Shown: positions 1 through 9,574, counted from the first letter of the stretch. The stretch is DNA of 64,000 bases from Devosia sp. (GCA_016713105.1 JADJPS010000001.1:372001-436000), one strand, 5' to 3'. Made by a program: numbers and translations. Notes: a model not told the origin generated them from the letters alone.

Positions 1-1298
1 TGGTCGGTGCCACCGAACGGGCGACCGGGGCGCGGCTCCGGGGCCCAGCCGTAGATGTCGAGATGAGCCCAGGCCTTTGCCCGCGATACGAACCGCCTCA
101 TGAACAGGGCGGCGGTGATCGACCCGGCGAAACCGCCGGAACCGGCATTGTTGACGTCGGCGATCCGCGAGGCGAGCATCGACTCGTATGGGGCGTGGAG
201 CGGCAGGCGCCAGAGTGGATCGTCGGTCTCCCGCCCCGCCGCCAGCAACCCCTCCGCAACGCCATCGTCGGTGGCATACAGGGGCGGCAGGTCCGGGCCG
301 AGCGCGACTCGGGCGGCGCCGGTAAGGGTTGCCATGTCGATGATCAGCTCGGGTGCCGCCTCGTCGGCCAGCGCCAGTGCATCGGCGAGGATCAGCCGGC
401 CCTCGGCGTCGGTGTTGCCGATCTCGACCGTCACCCCGTTGCGGGCGCGCAGCACATCGCCAGGCCGGAAGGCGGGGCCTGAAATGGCGTTCTCGACGAT
501 GGGAATGAGGACGCGCAGCCGGATCGGCAGGCGGGCGTCGATGATGGCATGCGTGAGCCCGAGCACGTTGGCGGCGCCACCCATATCCTTCTTCATCAGC
601 GCCATTCCCGACGAGGGCTTGATGTCGAGGCCCCCGGTGTCGAAGGTCACGCCCTTGCCGACCAGCGTGATGGCCGGGTCCGATTCGCGGCCCCAGACCA
701 GTTCGACGAGGCGCGGGGCTTCGGCGGCGGCCCGGCCGACCGCGTGGATCAACGGGAAGTTCTGTGCGAGGAGTTCATCGCCCACGACGCTGCGGGCCTC
801 GATGCCGTGGCGCGCTGCGAGCTTGCGGATTTCCGTCTCGAGAGCCGCCGGGCCAAGATCGTTGGCCGGAGTGTTGATCAGATCACGGGCAAGAAACGCC
901 GCCTCGACCAGCCGGTCGACCTCGGCGGCATCGGCGCCCTCCGGGTCGGCAAGCATCACTGCCGCCCTGGGTCTTCGATAGCGATCGAAGCGATAGGCGC
1001 CGAGACGGAATCCGAGAGCCGCGACCGTCCTGTCGCCTGGAGTGCCGGCGAGGGCATAGGTGCCCGGTTCGAGGGCGGCAGCTGCGAGTCCGAGGACAAG
1101 TGCGGGTCGATCCGCCTCGGAGCCGAGACCGAAGAGGCAGGCCGCGATACTGCCCGCCTCGTCCGGCAGTGCCAGCAGCCGTCCGCGCTGGCCGGCAAAC
1201 CCGCTGGCAGCGGCCCAGCGCTGCTGCGCCGGGCTCAGCTCGGGCGCCGTGCCGCCCTCGCCGACGCAGATCAGAGGAATCGGCTTACGGTCAGCCAT
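1..1298 (-). CDS. M17 leucyl aminopeptidase family protein (3' end cut by window edge)
   Basis: A cytosolic metallo-aminopeptidase that removes N-terminal residues from peptides using two metal ions. Translated from the ATG at 1298, the protein has a variable N-terminal domain and then the M17 catalytic core. Visible motifs are GKGVTFDTGG, KKDMGGAANV and NTDAEGRL, which hold the metal-binding Lys, Asp and Glu residues and the catalytic Arg. About 432 codons are present and the last few dozen residues lie beyond the window. It is divergent from the pilus gene tadD, with a 163-bp shared upstream region. The family call is secure; the exact subfamily (PepA/PepB-like) is not. Confidence 0.9.
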   Translation of the reverse strand, partial: MADRKPIPLICVGEGGTAPELSPAQQRWAAASGFAGQRGRLLALPDEAGSIAACLFGLGSEADRPALVLGLAAAALEPGTYALAGTPGDRTVAALGFRLGAYRFDRYRRPRAAVMLADPEGADAAEVDRLVEAAFLARDLINTPANDLGPAALETEIRKLAARHGIEARSVVGDELLAQNFPLIHAVGRAAAEAPRLVELVWGRESDPAITLVGKGVTFDTGGLDIKPSSGMALMKKDMGGAANVLGLTHAIIDARLPIRLRVLIPIVENAISGPAFRPGDVLRARNGVTVEIGNTDAEGRLILADALALADEAAPELIIDMATLTGAARVALGPDLPPLYATDDGVAEGLLAAGRETDDPLWRLPLHAPYESMLASRIADVNNAGSGGFAGSITAALFMRRFVSRAKAWAHLDIYGWAPEPRPGRPFGGTD

Positions 1299-1380
1299 TG
1301 CCCGGGGTCCATTCGGAAGGGATGCAGGCTACCCCTGTACGCCGTTGCGCGATTGTCGGCAATGGTATCGCAGGTTCGCC

Positions 1381-1395
1381 TTAACTCGCTGTTAG
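1381..1395 (+). promoter_or_regulatory. Near-consensus CtrA box upstream of tadD
   Basis: The sequence TTAACTCGCTGTTAG fits TTAA-N7-TTAA, the CtrA box, with one mismatch. It lies about 70 bp upstream of the tadD start. Similar one-mismatch sites precede cpaB (9575-9589) and flp (10552-10566). CtrA controls pilus genes in Caulobacter; its action here is inference. Confidence 0.4.
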
Positions 1396-1461
1396 GGTTA
1401 ATCATTTATTGCTTCGTTCGGGCTCGGGAATTGCCAGTTGCGTCCCCGGAGGAAGTGCGTC

Positions 1462-2253
1462 GTGTCGTTCAGTCGTCTCCATCTCGTCCAGCGGCCCGCA
1501 CGGCTCGCGCTTCTCGCCGGTACGGCCGCGCTGCTGCTGGGCGCCTGTGCAGCCAACCCCACGACGACCGGCAGTCTCGGGGCGACACCGGATTTCTCGG
1601 CCGCCCCCGCCGAGCAGGTGCAGGGCGCCATCGGCAAGCTCCAGCAGGCCTACAAGCGGAACCCCAAGGACCGCACCACTATGCTCTACTACGCTGCCGC
1701 GCTGAGGGCCAATGGCCAGGCGGAGCAGGCGGTAGCGGTGTTCGACGCGGGGATCGGCCTCTATCGGCGCGATATGGTCGTGATGGTCGCCTATGCCAAG
1801 GCGCTTGCCGCGGCAGGCCGTTTTGAGCAGTCGATCAACGTGGTCGAGAGCGCCATCGATCCGACGGCGCCGGACTGGAATGCGCTGCTCGTCAAGGGGG
1901 CCATTCTCGATCAGGTCGGGCGCAACGCCGAGGCTCGGGAGGCCTATGCCGTCGCCCTCAAGATCGCGCCGCAGCAGGCCTCGATCCACGCCAATCTCGG
2001 TCTGTCCTACGCCATGACCAACGAACTCGATGCGGCCGAAAAGGAACTCCGGCTCGCCGTGACACTGCGCGGAGCTACCTCGCAGGTGCGGCAGAACCTG
2101 GCCCTCATCGTCGGCCTGCAGGGGCGCTTCGCCGAGGCCCAGAAGCTGTTCGCAGCCGAGCTGCCGCCCGAGCAGGTCGAGTCCAACATGAGCTACATCC
2201 GCGCCCTGCTGACGCAGCAAAACCGCTGGGATCTGATCAAGAGCACTGGCTGA
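1462..2253 (+). CDS. tadD: TadD-type TPR lipoprotein of the tad pilus
   Basis: TadD is thought to be a periplasmic or outer-membrane lipoprotein that helps the secretin assemble. The GTG at 1462 is chosen because GGAGGAA lies 7 bp upstream; an earlier in-frame TTG (1438) has no such site. The 263-residue protein starts with a lipoprotein signal peptide (lipobox LLGAC near residue 25). Degenerate TPR helix pairs follow, such as GRNAEAREAYAVALKIAP and NELDAAEKELRLAV. It faces the minus-strand tad genes across a terminator at 2282-2309. Confidence 0.85.
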   Translation: MSFSRLHLVQRPARLALLAGTAALLLGACAANPTTTGSLGATPDFSAAPAEQVQGAIGKLQQAYKRNPKDRTTMLYYAAALRANGQAEQAVAVFDAGIGLYRRDMVVMVAYAKALAAAGRFEQSINVVESAIDPTAPDWNALLVKGAILDQVGRNAEAREAYAVALKIAPQQASIHANLGLSYAMTNELDAAEKELRLAVTLRGATSQVRQNLALIVGLQGRFAEAQKLFAAELPPEQVESNMSYIRALLTQQNRWDLIKSTG

Positions 2254-2281
2254 GGCCGGCTGCCGAGCGGACCGAACGAGA

Positions 2282-2309
2282 GCGGCGCCCATCGAGGCGC
2301 CGCTTTCTT
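2282..2309 (+). terminator. Rho-independent terminator after tadD
   Basis: A perfect 8-bp stem, GCGGCGCC/GGCGCCGC, with a 6-nt loop is followed by TTTCTT. It sits between the convergent tadD and tadC genes and has the T tract only in the tadD direction. Confidence 0.8.
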
Positions 2310-2331
2310 GTCCGGGCAATCCTGCGCGTCG

Positions 2332-3336
2332 TCAGCCGAAGTTCACGTTCTGCTGGAACACGCGAATGATCGCCGGCGAGATGATGACGATGAACAGTAC
2401 CGGCAGGAAGAACACGATCAGCGGAACGGTGAGCTTGGGCGGCAGCGCGGCAGCCTTCTTCTCGGCTTCCATCATGCGCTGCTCGCGGCCTTCCTCGGCC
2501 ATGACGCGCAGCGAAGTGCCGACCGACGTGCCGTAGCGCTCGGCCTGGATCAGTGCCTGCATAACCGACTTGACGTTGTCGAGGCCGGTGCGCTTGCCCA
2601 GGTTGTCATAGGCACGGGTGCGGTCCTCGAGGAAGCTCAGCTCCGCGGTGGTAAGGGTCAGTTCCTCGGCCAGTTCCACCGACTGCACGCCGATCTCCTT
2701 GGACACGCGCTTGAAGGCGTGCTCGATCGACATGCCGGCCTCGACGCACAGCAGCATCAGGTCGAGCGCATCGGGCCAGGCGCGGCGGATCGACTGCTGG
2801 CGCTTCTGCGTCTGGTTCTTGAGCATCAGCGTCGGCAGGTAGGCGCCGACCAACCCGAGGAACAGCGCGTAGATGGCGTTCATCCACAACGGCCGATCAG
2901 CGAAGATGGTGAGGCTCAGGTAGGCAAACGACAGGATGAACAGGGCAAATGGGGTGACGAAGCGCAGGAACAGGTAGGTCGTCATTGCCGACGGGCCGCG
3001 ATAGCCGGCCCGGGCAAGTTGTTCGGCCGTGCCTTCGTCGGCAAATGCCTTCTCGAGCGAGAAGCGCTGGACCACGTTCTTCATGTAGTCGCGGCCGGCA
3101 ACCTGGCGGATGGTGCGGGTCGTCTGCTCGCCCTGATTGGAGCCGCGCAGCCGTGCCATCTCCTCGGCACGCATCTTTTCCCGTTCCAGCGCGACGCGAC
3201 GGATGCGCTCCCGCATCTTGGAACCGCCGGCAAAGAAGGTGGCGCCCAGCGAGAATACCACCGCGGCCGCGGCAATGGCGGCAAAGACCGCCACGAGGAA
3301 CTTGCTGTCGGTGAGGGTGCTGATCAGGTCGTCCAT
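2332..3336 (-). CDS. tadC: TadC, inner-membrane platform protein of the tad pilus
   Basis: Type II secretion F-domain protein that forms the inner-membrane platform with TadB. It is 334 residues long from the ATG at 3336 (GTG at 3339 is the codon before). There is a hydrophobic segment near residues 10-35, a charged cytoplasmic stretch, paired membrane segments around 110-160 and a C-terminal one ending in VNFG. The F-domain signature DALDLMLLCVEAGMSIEHAF is clear. It is the last gene of the minus-strand operon cpaB-cpaC-cpaE-tadA-tadB-tadC and begins about 10 bp after the tadB stop. Confidence 0.93.
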   Translation of the reverse strand: MDDLISTLTDSKFLVAVFAAIAAAAVVFSLGATFFAGGSKMRERIRRVALEREKMRAEEMARLRGSNQGEQTTRTIRQVAGRDYMKNVVQRFSLEKAFADEGTAEQLARAGYRGPSAMTTYLFLRFVTPFALFILSFAYLSLTIFADRPLWMNAIYALFLGLVGAYLPTLMLKNQTQKRQQSIRRAWPDALDLMLLCVEAGMSIEHAFKRVSKEIGVQSVELAEELTLTTAELSFLEDRTRAYDNLGKRTGLDNVKSVMQALIQAERYGTSVGTSLRVMAEEGREQRMMEAEKKAAALPPKLTVPLIVFFLPVLFIVIISPAIIRVFQQNVNFG

Positions 3337-3345
3337 CACGGGGTC

Positions 3346-4323
3346 CTAGAAGTCGAACTGGATCATGCGGTTCATGATGAAGCCGCCGATGAACATCAGA
3401 ATGGCCGCAGCACCGAGACAGATCATGCCGATGTCCGTCTGGACCAGCGGCAGCAGGTAGGTCGGCGTCGTCAGCGAGACGAGAATGGCAACGATGAACG
3501 GCAGCGAGCCGATGATGCCGGCCGAGGCCTTGGCTTCGGACGACATCGCCTTGATCTTGCCCTTCATTTTCTTGCGATTGCGCAGCACGCGGGCCAGGTT
3601 GCCCAGCGCTTCGGAGAGGTTGCCACCCGCCTGGCTCTGCACGGTGATCACCACGACGAAGAAGTTCACCTCCGGCAGCGGCACCCGATCGTAGAGCGTG
3701 ATCACCGCTTCCTGCATCGACTTGCCGAGCGACTGCTGGTCGAGCACGCGCTGGAAGTCCGACTTGATCGGCTCCTTGGCCTCCCGCGCCACCAGGCGCA
3801 TGGAATCGTTGAGCGGCAAGCCGGACTTGACGCCGCGAACGATGGCCTCCACCGCGTTGGGGAGTTCTTCGAGGAAGCCGTTCTGGTACTTCTTGCGCCG
3901 CCGCCCCAGATACATGCGCGGCAGCAGGTAACCTGCGGCAGCACCGAATATGACCGAATAGAGCAGTTCGAGTTGCAGCAGGAAGGACGCCGCGAAGACA
4001 AGGATGCCCAGAATGATCGAGTTGCGGATGAAGGCGGCCGGCTTGAGCTTCATCCCCGCCTGATAGAGCTGGTCCTGCAGCGGGACCCGTTTCTTCTTCC
4101 TCTCGAGCGCGGCAGTCTGCGTGCGCAGCGTCTGCTGGATCTCCTTGCGCCGGGTGTCGCGGTTGCGCTGCGCGTTGGCGTCACGGCGGTTCGCCTGCAG
4201 GTCGCCCTGCAGGGCCTTGATCCGCTTTTCGGCCCGACCGCCGCCAAGCAGGGAGGGAATGAAGGCGAGACCGGCGGCACCGACGGCGACAGCGGCCAGC
4301 AGGGCCAGCAACAGCGGGTTCAT
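3346..4323 (-). CDS. tadB: TadB, inner-membrane platform protein of the tad pilus
   Basis: Second T2SF/GspF-type platform protein, 325 residues. It has an N-terminal membrane segment (LLALLAAVAVGAAGLAFIPS), a charged basic region at about 30-85, two membrane segments around 100-140, and the F domain with ELPNAVEAIVRGVKSGLPL and TVQSQAGGNLSEALGNL. Two further hydrophobic segments end the protein. TadB and TadC are thought to pair and couple the TadA ATPase to pilin insertion. It lies 9 bp downstream of tadA and 9 bp upstream of tadC. Confidence 0.94.
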   Translation of the reverse strand: MNPLLLALLAAVAVGAAGLAFIPSLLGGGRAEKRIKALQGDLQANRRDANAQRNRDTRRKEIQQTLRTQTAALERKKKRVPLQDQLYQAGMKLKPAAFIRNSIILGILVFAASFLLQLELLYSVIFGAAAGYLLPRMYLGRRRKKYQNGFLEELPNAVEAIVRGVKSGLPLNDSMRLVAREAKEPIKSDFQRVLDQQSLGKSMQEAVITLYDRVPLPEVNFFVVVITVQSQAGGNLSEALGNLARVLRNRKKMKGKIKAMSSEAKASAGIIGSLPFIVAILVSLTTPTYLLPLVQTDIGMICLGAAAILMFIGGFIMNRMIQFDF

Positions 4324-4332
4324 CGCTACTCC

Positions 4333-5811
4333 CTACGCACCGAGGATCTCGCGCTGCTCGACGTTGGACTTCTCCAGCGCCTCGACGAGATTGGCCTCTT
4401 CGTTGAAGTAGCGCGCCCGTTCGGTGAACTGCGGCTTGGTGATCCCGGTGGAGCGGTGCCGGCCGATGAGGCTGCCGCTCTGGTCCTCCCCGAGGATGTC
4501 GTAGAGGAAGATGTCCTGGGTCACGATCACGTCGCCCTCCATGCCCAGAACCTCGGAAATGTGGGTGATCCGGCGCGAGCCGTCGCGCAGGCGGGCAGCC
4601 TGCACGATGACGTCGATCGAGGAGACGATCATCTCGCGGATGGTGCGGCTGGGCAGCGAGTAGCCGCCCATGGTGATCATCGACTCGAGACGCGACATAG
4701 CCTCGCGCGGCGAGTTGGCGTGGAGCGTCCCCATCGAGCCGTCATGGCCGGTGTTCATGGCCTGCAGCAGGTCGAAGGCCTCGGGACCGCGCACTTCGCC
4801 CACGATGATGCGTTCGGGGCGCATGCGCAGGCAGTTCTTGACCAGATCGCGCATGGTGATCTCGCCCTCGCCCTCGAGGTTGGGCGGGCGGGTTTCAAGA
4901 CGCACCACGTGCGGCTGCTGCAGTTGCAGTTCCGCCGAGTCTTCGCAGGTGATGACGCGCTCGTCGCGCTCGATGAAGCCGGTGAGGCAGTTGAGCAGCG
5001 TCGTCTTGCCCGAGCCGGTACCGCCGGAGATCAGGATATTGGCGCGTACGCGGCCGAGGATGCGCAGCACCTCGGCGCCCTCGGACGAGATGGAGCCGTA
5101 CTTGACCAGCTGCGCCAGCGTCAGCTTGTCCTTCTTGAACTTGCGGATGGTGAGCGCGGCGCCGTCGATGGCCAGCGGCGGGGCGATGACGTTGACACGA
5201 CTGCCGTCGGGAAGGCGGGCGTCGCAGATCGGCGAACTCTCGTCGACACGGCGGCCCACCTGGCTGACGATGCGCTGGCAGACGTTCATCAGGTGAGCAT
5301 CGTCGCGGAAGCGGACATTGGTCAGCTTCACCTTGCCGCTGACCTCGATGTAGCACTTCTGCGACCCGTTGACCATGATATCGGCGATGTCGTCGCGCGC
5401 CAGCAGCGGCTCGAGCGGGCCATAGCCCAGCACGTCGTTGCAGATGTCCTCGAGCAGGTCCTCCTGCTCGGAGATCGACATCACGATCGACTTGAGCGCG
5501 ATGATCTCGGCGACGATGTCGCGGATTTCCTCGCGCGCCGCGTCCTGATCCATCGTGGCGAGCTGGCTGAGGTCGATCGAGTCGATCAGGGCGTTGAAGA
5601 TCGCCGACTTGGTCTGGAAATACTCCTTGTCTCGCGCGATCGCCTCGGGGCTGCGCACATCGACGATCCCTTCCTCGGCGCGCTTGCCACCGTCGACGGG
5701 GCGGGCCAGCTCGGTGCGAGACGGGGCCGGAACGACCGGTGTTGCCGGTCGCGTCGCCGGGGCATTGGCGCCCGGGGTGTTGCCGCCGAAACTGGTACGC
5801 TTGCCGAACAT
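4333..5811 (-). CDS. tadA: TadA/CpaF, bifunctional pilus motor ATPase
   Basis: Hexameric cytoplasmic ATPase of the GspE/VirB11 family that powers tad pilus extension and probably retraction. The 492-residue protein has a low-complexity Pro/Ala-rich N-terminus (10-35), an N-terminal helical domain and the motor core. Seen directly are Walker A GGTGSGKT (263-270), the Asp box around VITCEDSAELQL (286-297), Walker B RIIVGEVRG (334-342) and the His box NTGHDGSMGTLHAN (353-366). Length and motifs match CpaF. It sits between cpaE and tadB with gaps of about 10-14 bp, so it is probably cotranscribed. Confidence 0.96.
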   Translation of the reverse strand: MFGKRTSFGGNTPGANAPATRPATPVVPAPSRTELARPVDGGKRAEEGIVDVRSPEAIARDKEYFQTKSAIFNALIDSIDLSQLATMDQDAAREEIRDIVAEIIALKSIVMSISEQEDLLEDICNDVLGYGPLEPLLARDDIADIMVNGSQKCYIEVSGKVKLTNVRFRDDAHLMNVCQRIVSQVGRRVDESSPICDARLPDGSRVNVIAPPLAIDGAALTIRKFKKDKLTLAQLVKYGSISSEGAEVLRILGRVRANILISGGTGSGKTTLLNCLTGFIERDERVITCEDSAELQLQQPHVVRLETRPPNLEGEGEITMRDLVKNCLRMRPERIIVGEVRGPEAFDLLQAMNTGHDGSMGTLHANSPREAMSRLESMITMGGYSLPSRTIREMIVSSIDVIVQAARLRDGSRRITHISEVLGMEGDVIVTQDIFLYDILGEDQSGSLIGRHRSTGITKPQFTERARYFNEEANLVEALEKSNVEQREILGA

Positions 5812-5825
5812 CTGGGATCAGCCTT

Positions 5826-7100
5826 TCAGGCGCGCTTCTTCTTGAGAAAGGTGGGCAGCTTCAGTGGTGACCGATTGACTGCCCGTTCTGGCGTATTGCG
5901 GCCGGTAACGTGCATCCCGATGACCTTGAAAGTCTCGTTGGCGCGGTTGTTGGCGGCGACCTCGGCGATCATCTGGCCGTTGTTCGCCGCGGTGCCGAAG
6001 GTCGCCGCATCGAAGCCGATCTGCCCGAGCAGCTTGCACTCGACCGAGGTCGCGAACTCGTTGGGCGGGATTTCCGGGCGACGCGGCACGCCGACCTTGT
6101 TGAGCACCAAGAGGGGCTCGGACTCGGTGGGCCGCAGGCTCTTGATGGTATCGGACAGGTTCTTGGCGTTGCGCAGGTTGGCCAGATCCGGCTCGGCGAC
6201 GATGATGATCTCGTCGATGGTCGCGATGGTGTGCCGCACCCAGTTGCTCCAGACGTGCGGAATATCCAGCACGACCACGGGCGTGGTGCGCTGGCTGAGT
6301 TCGATCACCTGCTCGAATTCCCGCTCCTCGAAGTCGAAGGTCCGGTCGAGCACGACTGGAGCCGTCAGCAGGCTCACGTGGTTGGCGGCCTTGGAGCTGA
6401 GCCGGTCGAGCAGCGTCTGGTCCATCTTCTGGCTGGCCCCGATGGCATCGGCGATGCCGTGCGGCGGATCCTGGTTGAAGTTGAGCCCGGCCGTGCCGAA
6501 TGGCAGGTCCATGTCGAGGATCAGCACGTCCTGACGCAGGTGCTGCGAGATCGCCCAGGCGACATTGTGGGCGACGGTCGAACCGCCGGCGCCGCCCTTG
6601 GCGGAAACGAAGCCGATGGTACGGCCGATCGGGGCAGCTCCCTCCGCCGCGAACAGTTCGGTGATCGAGGAGACGATCGACTGCGCGCTGGCCGGCAGCA
6701 CGATGTACTCCGAGACGCCGGAGCGGATCAATTCGCGGTAGAGCACCACATCGTTCACGTGGCCGAGCAGGATCAGCCGGGTGGACGCGTCGCAGACTTC
6801 GGCGAGACGGGCCAGCGCGGCAGGAATCTCGTCTGGCTGCTGGGAGGTTTCGACGATGATGAGGTTCGGGGTGGGATTCGACTTGTAGGTCTCCACCGCA
6901 CCGTCGAGACCGCCATTGTGCGTGGTGAGCGCCACCTTGCTCATGCGCCTGTCGTGCAGTGTGGCCTCGACCAGTTGCGCAGTCTGCGAGTGCTCGCAGA
7001 AGGCCTGGATGGTGATGCGCGGGATCAGCCGCGCGCCGTTGGCGACCTCGAGCGCCGACTCTTCAGTCGGCTTGCCATTGTCGCGATTGAGGAAACCCAT
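5826..7100 (-). CDS. cpaE: CpaE/TadZ, pilus localisation ATPase
   Basis: MinD/ParA-like ATPase that positions the pilus machine, at the pole in Caulobacter. The 424-residue protein starts with an atypical receiver-like domain (about 30-150) that lacks the phosphorylation pocket. A P-loop ATPase domain follows with a deviant Walker A, KGGAGGST (168-175), and a following DMDLPFG. The second glycine (GGS rather than GKS) replaces the usual catalytic lysine, as is common in CpaE. It lies between cpaC and tadA with 15-bp gaps. Confidence 0.92.
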   Translation of the reverse strand: MGFLNRDNGKPTEESALEVANGARLIPRITIQAFCEHSQTAQLVEATLHDRRMSKVALTTHNGGLDGAVETYKSNPTPNLIIVETSQQPDEIPAALARLAEVCDASTRLILLGHVNDVVLYRELIRSGVSEYIVLPASAQSIVSSITELFAAEGAAPIGRTIGFVSAKGGAGGSTVAHNVAWAISQHLRQDVLILDMDLPFGTAGLNFNQDPPHGIADAIGASQKMDQTLLDRLSSKAANHVSLLTAPVVLDRTFDFEEREFEQVIELSQRTTPVVVLDIPHVWSNWVRHTIATIDEIIIVAEPDLANLRNAKNLSDTIKSLRPTESEPLLVLNKVGVPRRPEIPPNEFATSVECKLLGQIGFDAATFGTAANNGQMIAEVAANNRANETFKVIGMHVTGRNTPERAVNRSPLKLPTFLKKKRA

Positions 7101-7115
7101 GTTACGCTTACTCCA

Positions 7116-8612
7116 TCAATCCAGCAGGAAGCCGACCGAGCCGTTGTAGCTGCCGCGGGTGCCGGCGGGGCCGACTCCGTAGATGTTCTCGAGGTGGCCG
7201 AGGAAGATCGCCTCGGCGTCGCTGGCGAACTGCAGCTTGTCGGTCGGCAGTTCCGGTTGCTGCATGGTGGCCTTGGCATAATAGGGGGTGACCAGGACCA
7301 CCAGTTCGGTCTGGGCATGAATGTAGTCACGCGAGCGGAACAGCGCGCCGAGGATTGGCAGGTCGCCCAGGCCCGGCAGCCGGTCGATTTCGGAGCGGAT
7401 GCTGTCCTGGATCAGCCCGCCGATGGCGAGCGTCTGGCCGACCCCGAGCTCCACCGAAGTCTTGGCCTGGCGGTTCTTGATGCCCGGCAGGGTGGTGGCA
7501 CCGACCGTGATGCTGCCCTCGGCGCTCAGTTCGGAGACCGAGGTGTCGATCAGCAGCCCGATGGTGCCGGCCGACTTGATGGTGGGCGTGAAGCCGAGCC
7601 TGACGCCGAAGTCCTTGTAGCTGTAGCTGACTCTGCCCTCAGCATCGACGTCGGTGGGCACCGCGAACTGGCCGCCGGCGACAAACTCGGCCGGCTGGCC
7701 CGACATGGCCGTCAGCGTCGGCTCGGCAAGCGTGCGCACGGCGCGCTGCTGCTCGAGGGCGCGGATATAGGCGTCGATGCTGAGCCCGCCCACATCCACT
7801 CCGGCCTTGAAGCCGTTGGAGGTGAAGATGTTGGAGACGCCGCCGATCGGCTGGGTGGACAGCAGCTCGGTGGTGATGTTGCCGGCCGAATAGCTGGCGC
7901 CGAGGTTGATGCCGAGGGTCTTGGCGACCTGGCGGTTCACTTCGGCAACCGTGACCTTGAGCATGACCTGCTGCGGGCCGCCCACCGTGATGACGCTGGC
8001 GACGTTTTCGGGCGAGCCGGCGAACTGGCCGGCGATGGCCACCGCCTTCTGCACATCGTCCTCGGTATTGGCATGGCCCGACAGCACGATGCGGTTGACG
8101 TTGTTGCCCTCGGCATTGACCAGGGCCACCGATTCCACCTCGATCTTGGCGCCGGGCAGGACCTTGGCGTAGGTGTCGCGCAGTGCCGCGGCGACGTTGG
8201 AGACGGCGCCCTTCACCGAGACGTCGAGCACCACGATGGTGCGCCCCTGTGCGTCGAGGAAGAAGATGTTGGTATCGCCCGAGCCGACCGACTGCAGCAC
8301 GGCGCGGCGCTTGGTGCGCATGATGGCATTGGCCACCGCCGGCTGCGACACGATCACCTCCTGCGCGTCGGCGGGCAAGTCGATGATGACCGACTTGTTC
8401 ATGCCCATGCTGACGTCCTTGCTGCCGCCGAACGCCTTGCCGGAGATGCTGATATGCGTCACCTCGGCGCCCTGGGCATTGCCGAGCGCCAGCGGTGCGA
8501 GGCCAAGCAGCGCCCCGAGCACCGCCGCGATCGCGGTGAGCTTCAGCGTGTCGCCGAGCAGGCGACGGAAGTCCATTGAGGGGGTGGGCGACATGACGGG
8601 GTCCTCGCGCAT
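7116..8612 (-). CDS. cpaC: CpaC/RcpA, outer-membrane secretin of the tad pilus
   Basis: Type II/III secretin forming the outer-membrane channel for the pilus. The protein is about 498 residues long. A signal-type hydrophobic stretch is followed by the pil_N domain (SVIIDLPADAQEVIVSQPAV), a BON-like region (IVLSGHANTEDDVQKAV), and the secretin signature VMLKVTVAEVNRQVAKTLG. Its C-terminal end includes LVVLVTPYYA. The ATG at 8612 overlaps the cpaB stop (TGATG); a GTG lies one codon before, and a downstream ATG gives MSPTPS. Translational coupling to cpaB is likely. Confidence 0.94.
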   Translation of the reverse strand: MREDPVMSPTPSMDFRRLLGDTLKLTAIAAVLGALLGLAPLALGNAQGAEVTHISISGKAFGGSKDVSMGMNKSVIIDLPADAQEVIVSQPAVANAIMRTKRRAVLQSVGSGDTNIFFLDAQGRTIVVLDVSVKGAVSNVAAALRDTYAKVLPGAKIEVESVALVNAEGNNVNRIVLSGHANTEDDVQKAVAIAGQFAGSPENVASVITVGGPQQVMLKVTVAEVNRQVAKTLGINLGASYSAGNITTELLSTQPIGGVSNIFTSNGFKAGVDVGGLSIDAYIRALEQQRAVRTLAEPTLTAMSGQPAEFVAGGQFAVPTDVDAEGRVSYSYKDFGVRLGFTPTIKSAGTIGLLIDTSVSELSAEGSITVGATTLPGIKNRQAKTSVELGVGQTLAIGGLIQDSIRSEIDRLPGLGDLPILGALFRSRDYIHAQTELVVLVTPYYAKATMQQPELPTDKLQFASDAEAIFLGHLENIYGVGPAGTRGSYNGSVGFLLD

Positions 8613-9505
8613 CACTGATCCACCTCGGAGTCAGCAGCCTGGTCTGCATCTTCGTCGTATGAGGCGTTGCCGACGGCCGCGTCCGCCTGCCGGCTGGACA
8701 TCACGTCCACGTCCCGGCCGAACCGGATCAGGCGGATCGCCCGGTTCACGCCATTGTTCTGCTGCCGCACCTCGCCGCTCACCTGGGCGTAGTCGGCGAT
8801 CGAACGCAGCACCAGCGACAGGGTGCCGATGCGGCTCGAGTTGATCACCAGTTCACCCTGGGCCGGGTCGAGCTCGAGCGTGGCGATGGCATTGTCCTGG
8901 AACACGCTGGAACGCGGATCTTCCGGATCGGGTGTCTCGCCGGTGGTGCCGGCTTCGCCAAGGCGCAGGCCGATGGCCAGCACCTTGATGTTGGACAGGA
9001 TCGTCTCCGAGACCGTGCCGCTGGTGCCGGGACGGCTGAGCACAAGGTCGACGCGATCGTTGGGCATGATGTAGCCGCCCGAGGCGGAGGCCGCCGCCAC
9101 CTGCACGGAGACGGCGCGCATCCCCTTGGCGAGGACCGCGGACAGGTAGCCCTGGTCGGAGCGCACCAGCTTCTGCTGCATGATCGGCTCGCCGGGGAAG
9201 AACTCGAAGCGGGCGACGGCCCCCTTCATCTCGATCAGCGCATCGGGCAGGGCGGTCTTGGTGACATACTCGGGCCGGACGGCAAGCTCCGGCCAGTCCT
9301 GCCACTCGATCGTCTCTTCGGTGAGGCGCTGGCCGACCCCGATGGGCAGCTTGGCAACGAGGATCTGCTCCTTGGCCTCTTCGACGACCTTGGTGGGGCC
9401 CTCAACAACCACCTGTTCGGGACTGTCGTTGCGAGTCGCCAGAAAGGCCGCCAGACCACCAGCCAACAGGGCCACCAGCAGCAAGATGAGGCGCGACGCT
9501 CGCAT
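8612..9505 (-). CDS. cpaB: CpaB/RcpC, pilus assembly SAF-domain protein
   Basis: Periplasmic tad assembly factor thought to stabilise or gate the secretin. The 297-residue protein has an N-terminal membrane anchor (LILLLVALLAGGLAAFLAT), a SAF-type domain with LPIGVGQRLTEETIEWQDWP, and the conserved GMRAVSVQV and PNDRVDLVL segments. Its C-terminal tail is acidic and disordered. It is the first gene of the minus-strand tad operon. The 104-bp gap upstream holds a near-CtrA box (9575-9589). Confidence 0.92.
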   Translation of the reverse strand: MRASRLILLLVALLAGGLAAFLATRNDSPEQVVVEGPTKVVEEAKEQILVAKLPIGVGQRLTEETIEWQDWPELAVRPEYVTKTALPDALIEMKGAVARFEFFPGEPIMQQKLVRSDQGYLSAVLAKGMRAVSVQVAAASASGGYIMPNDRVDLVLSRPGTSGTVSETILSNIKVLAIGLRLGEAGTTGETPDPEDPRSSVFQDNAIATLELDPAQGELVINSSRIGTLSLVLRSIADYAQVSGEVRQQNNGVNRAIRLIRFGRDVDVMSSRQADAAVGNASYDEDADQAADSEVDQ

Positions 9506-9574
9506 CGGCTATACTCCGGGACAATAGACGCAAAGGCGTCCGACTACTCAGTCCCCGACTATCCGGGCAAAGGG

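Noticed and set aside
2308..6534. A very long plus-strand open frame (1408 codons) antisense to tadC-tadB-tadA-cpaE.
   Set aside because: It lies wholly over four clear minus-strand genes, is full of Arg/His/Gly-rich low-quality sequence typical of GC-rich antisense frames, and shows no domain.
5910..8579. Another long plus-strand open frame (889 codons) over cpaE-cpaC.
   Set aside because: Antisense shadow of two well-supported genes; composition is biased and no motif is seen.
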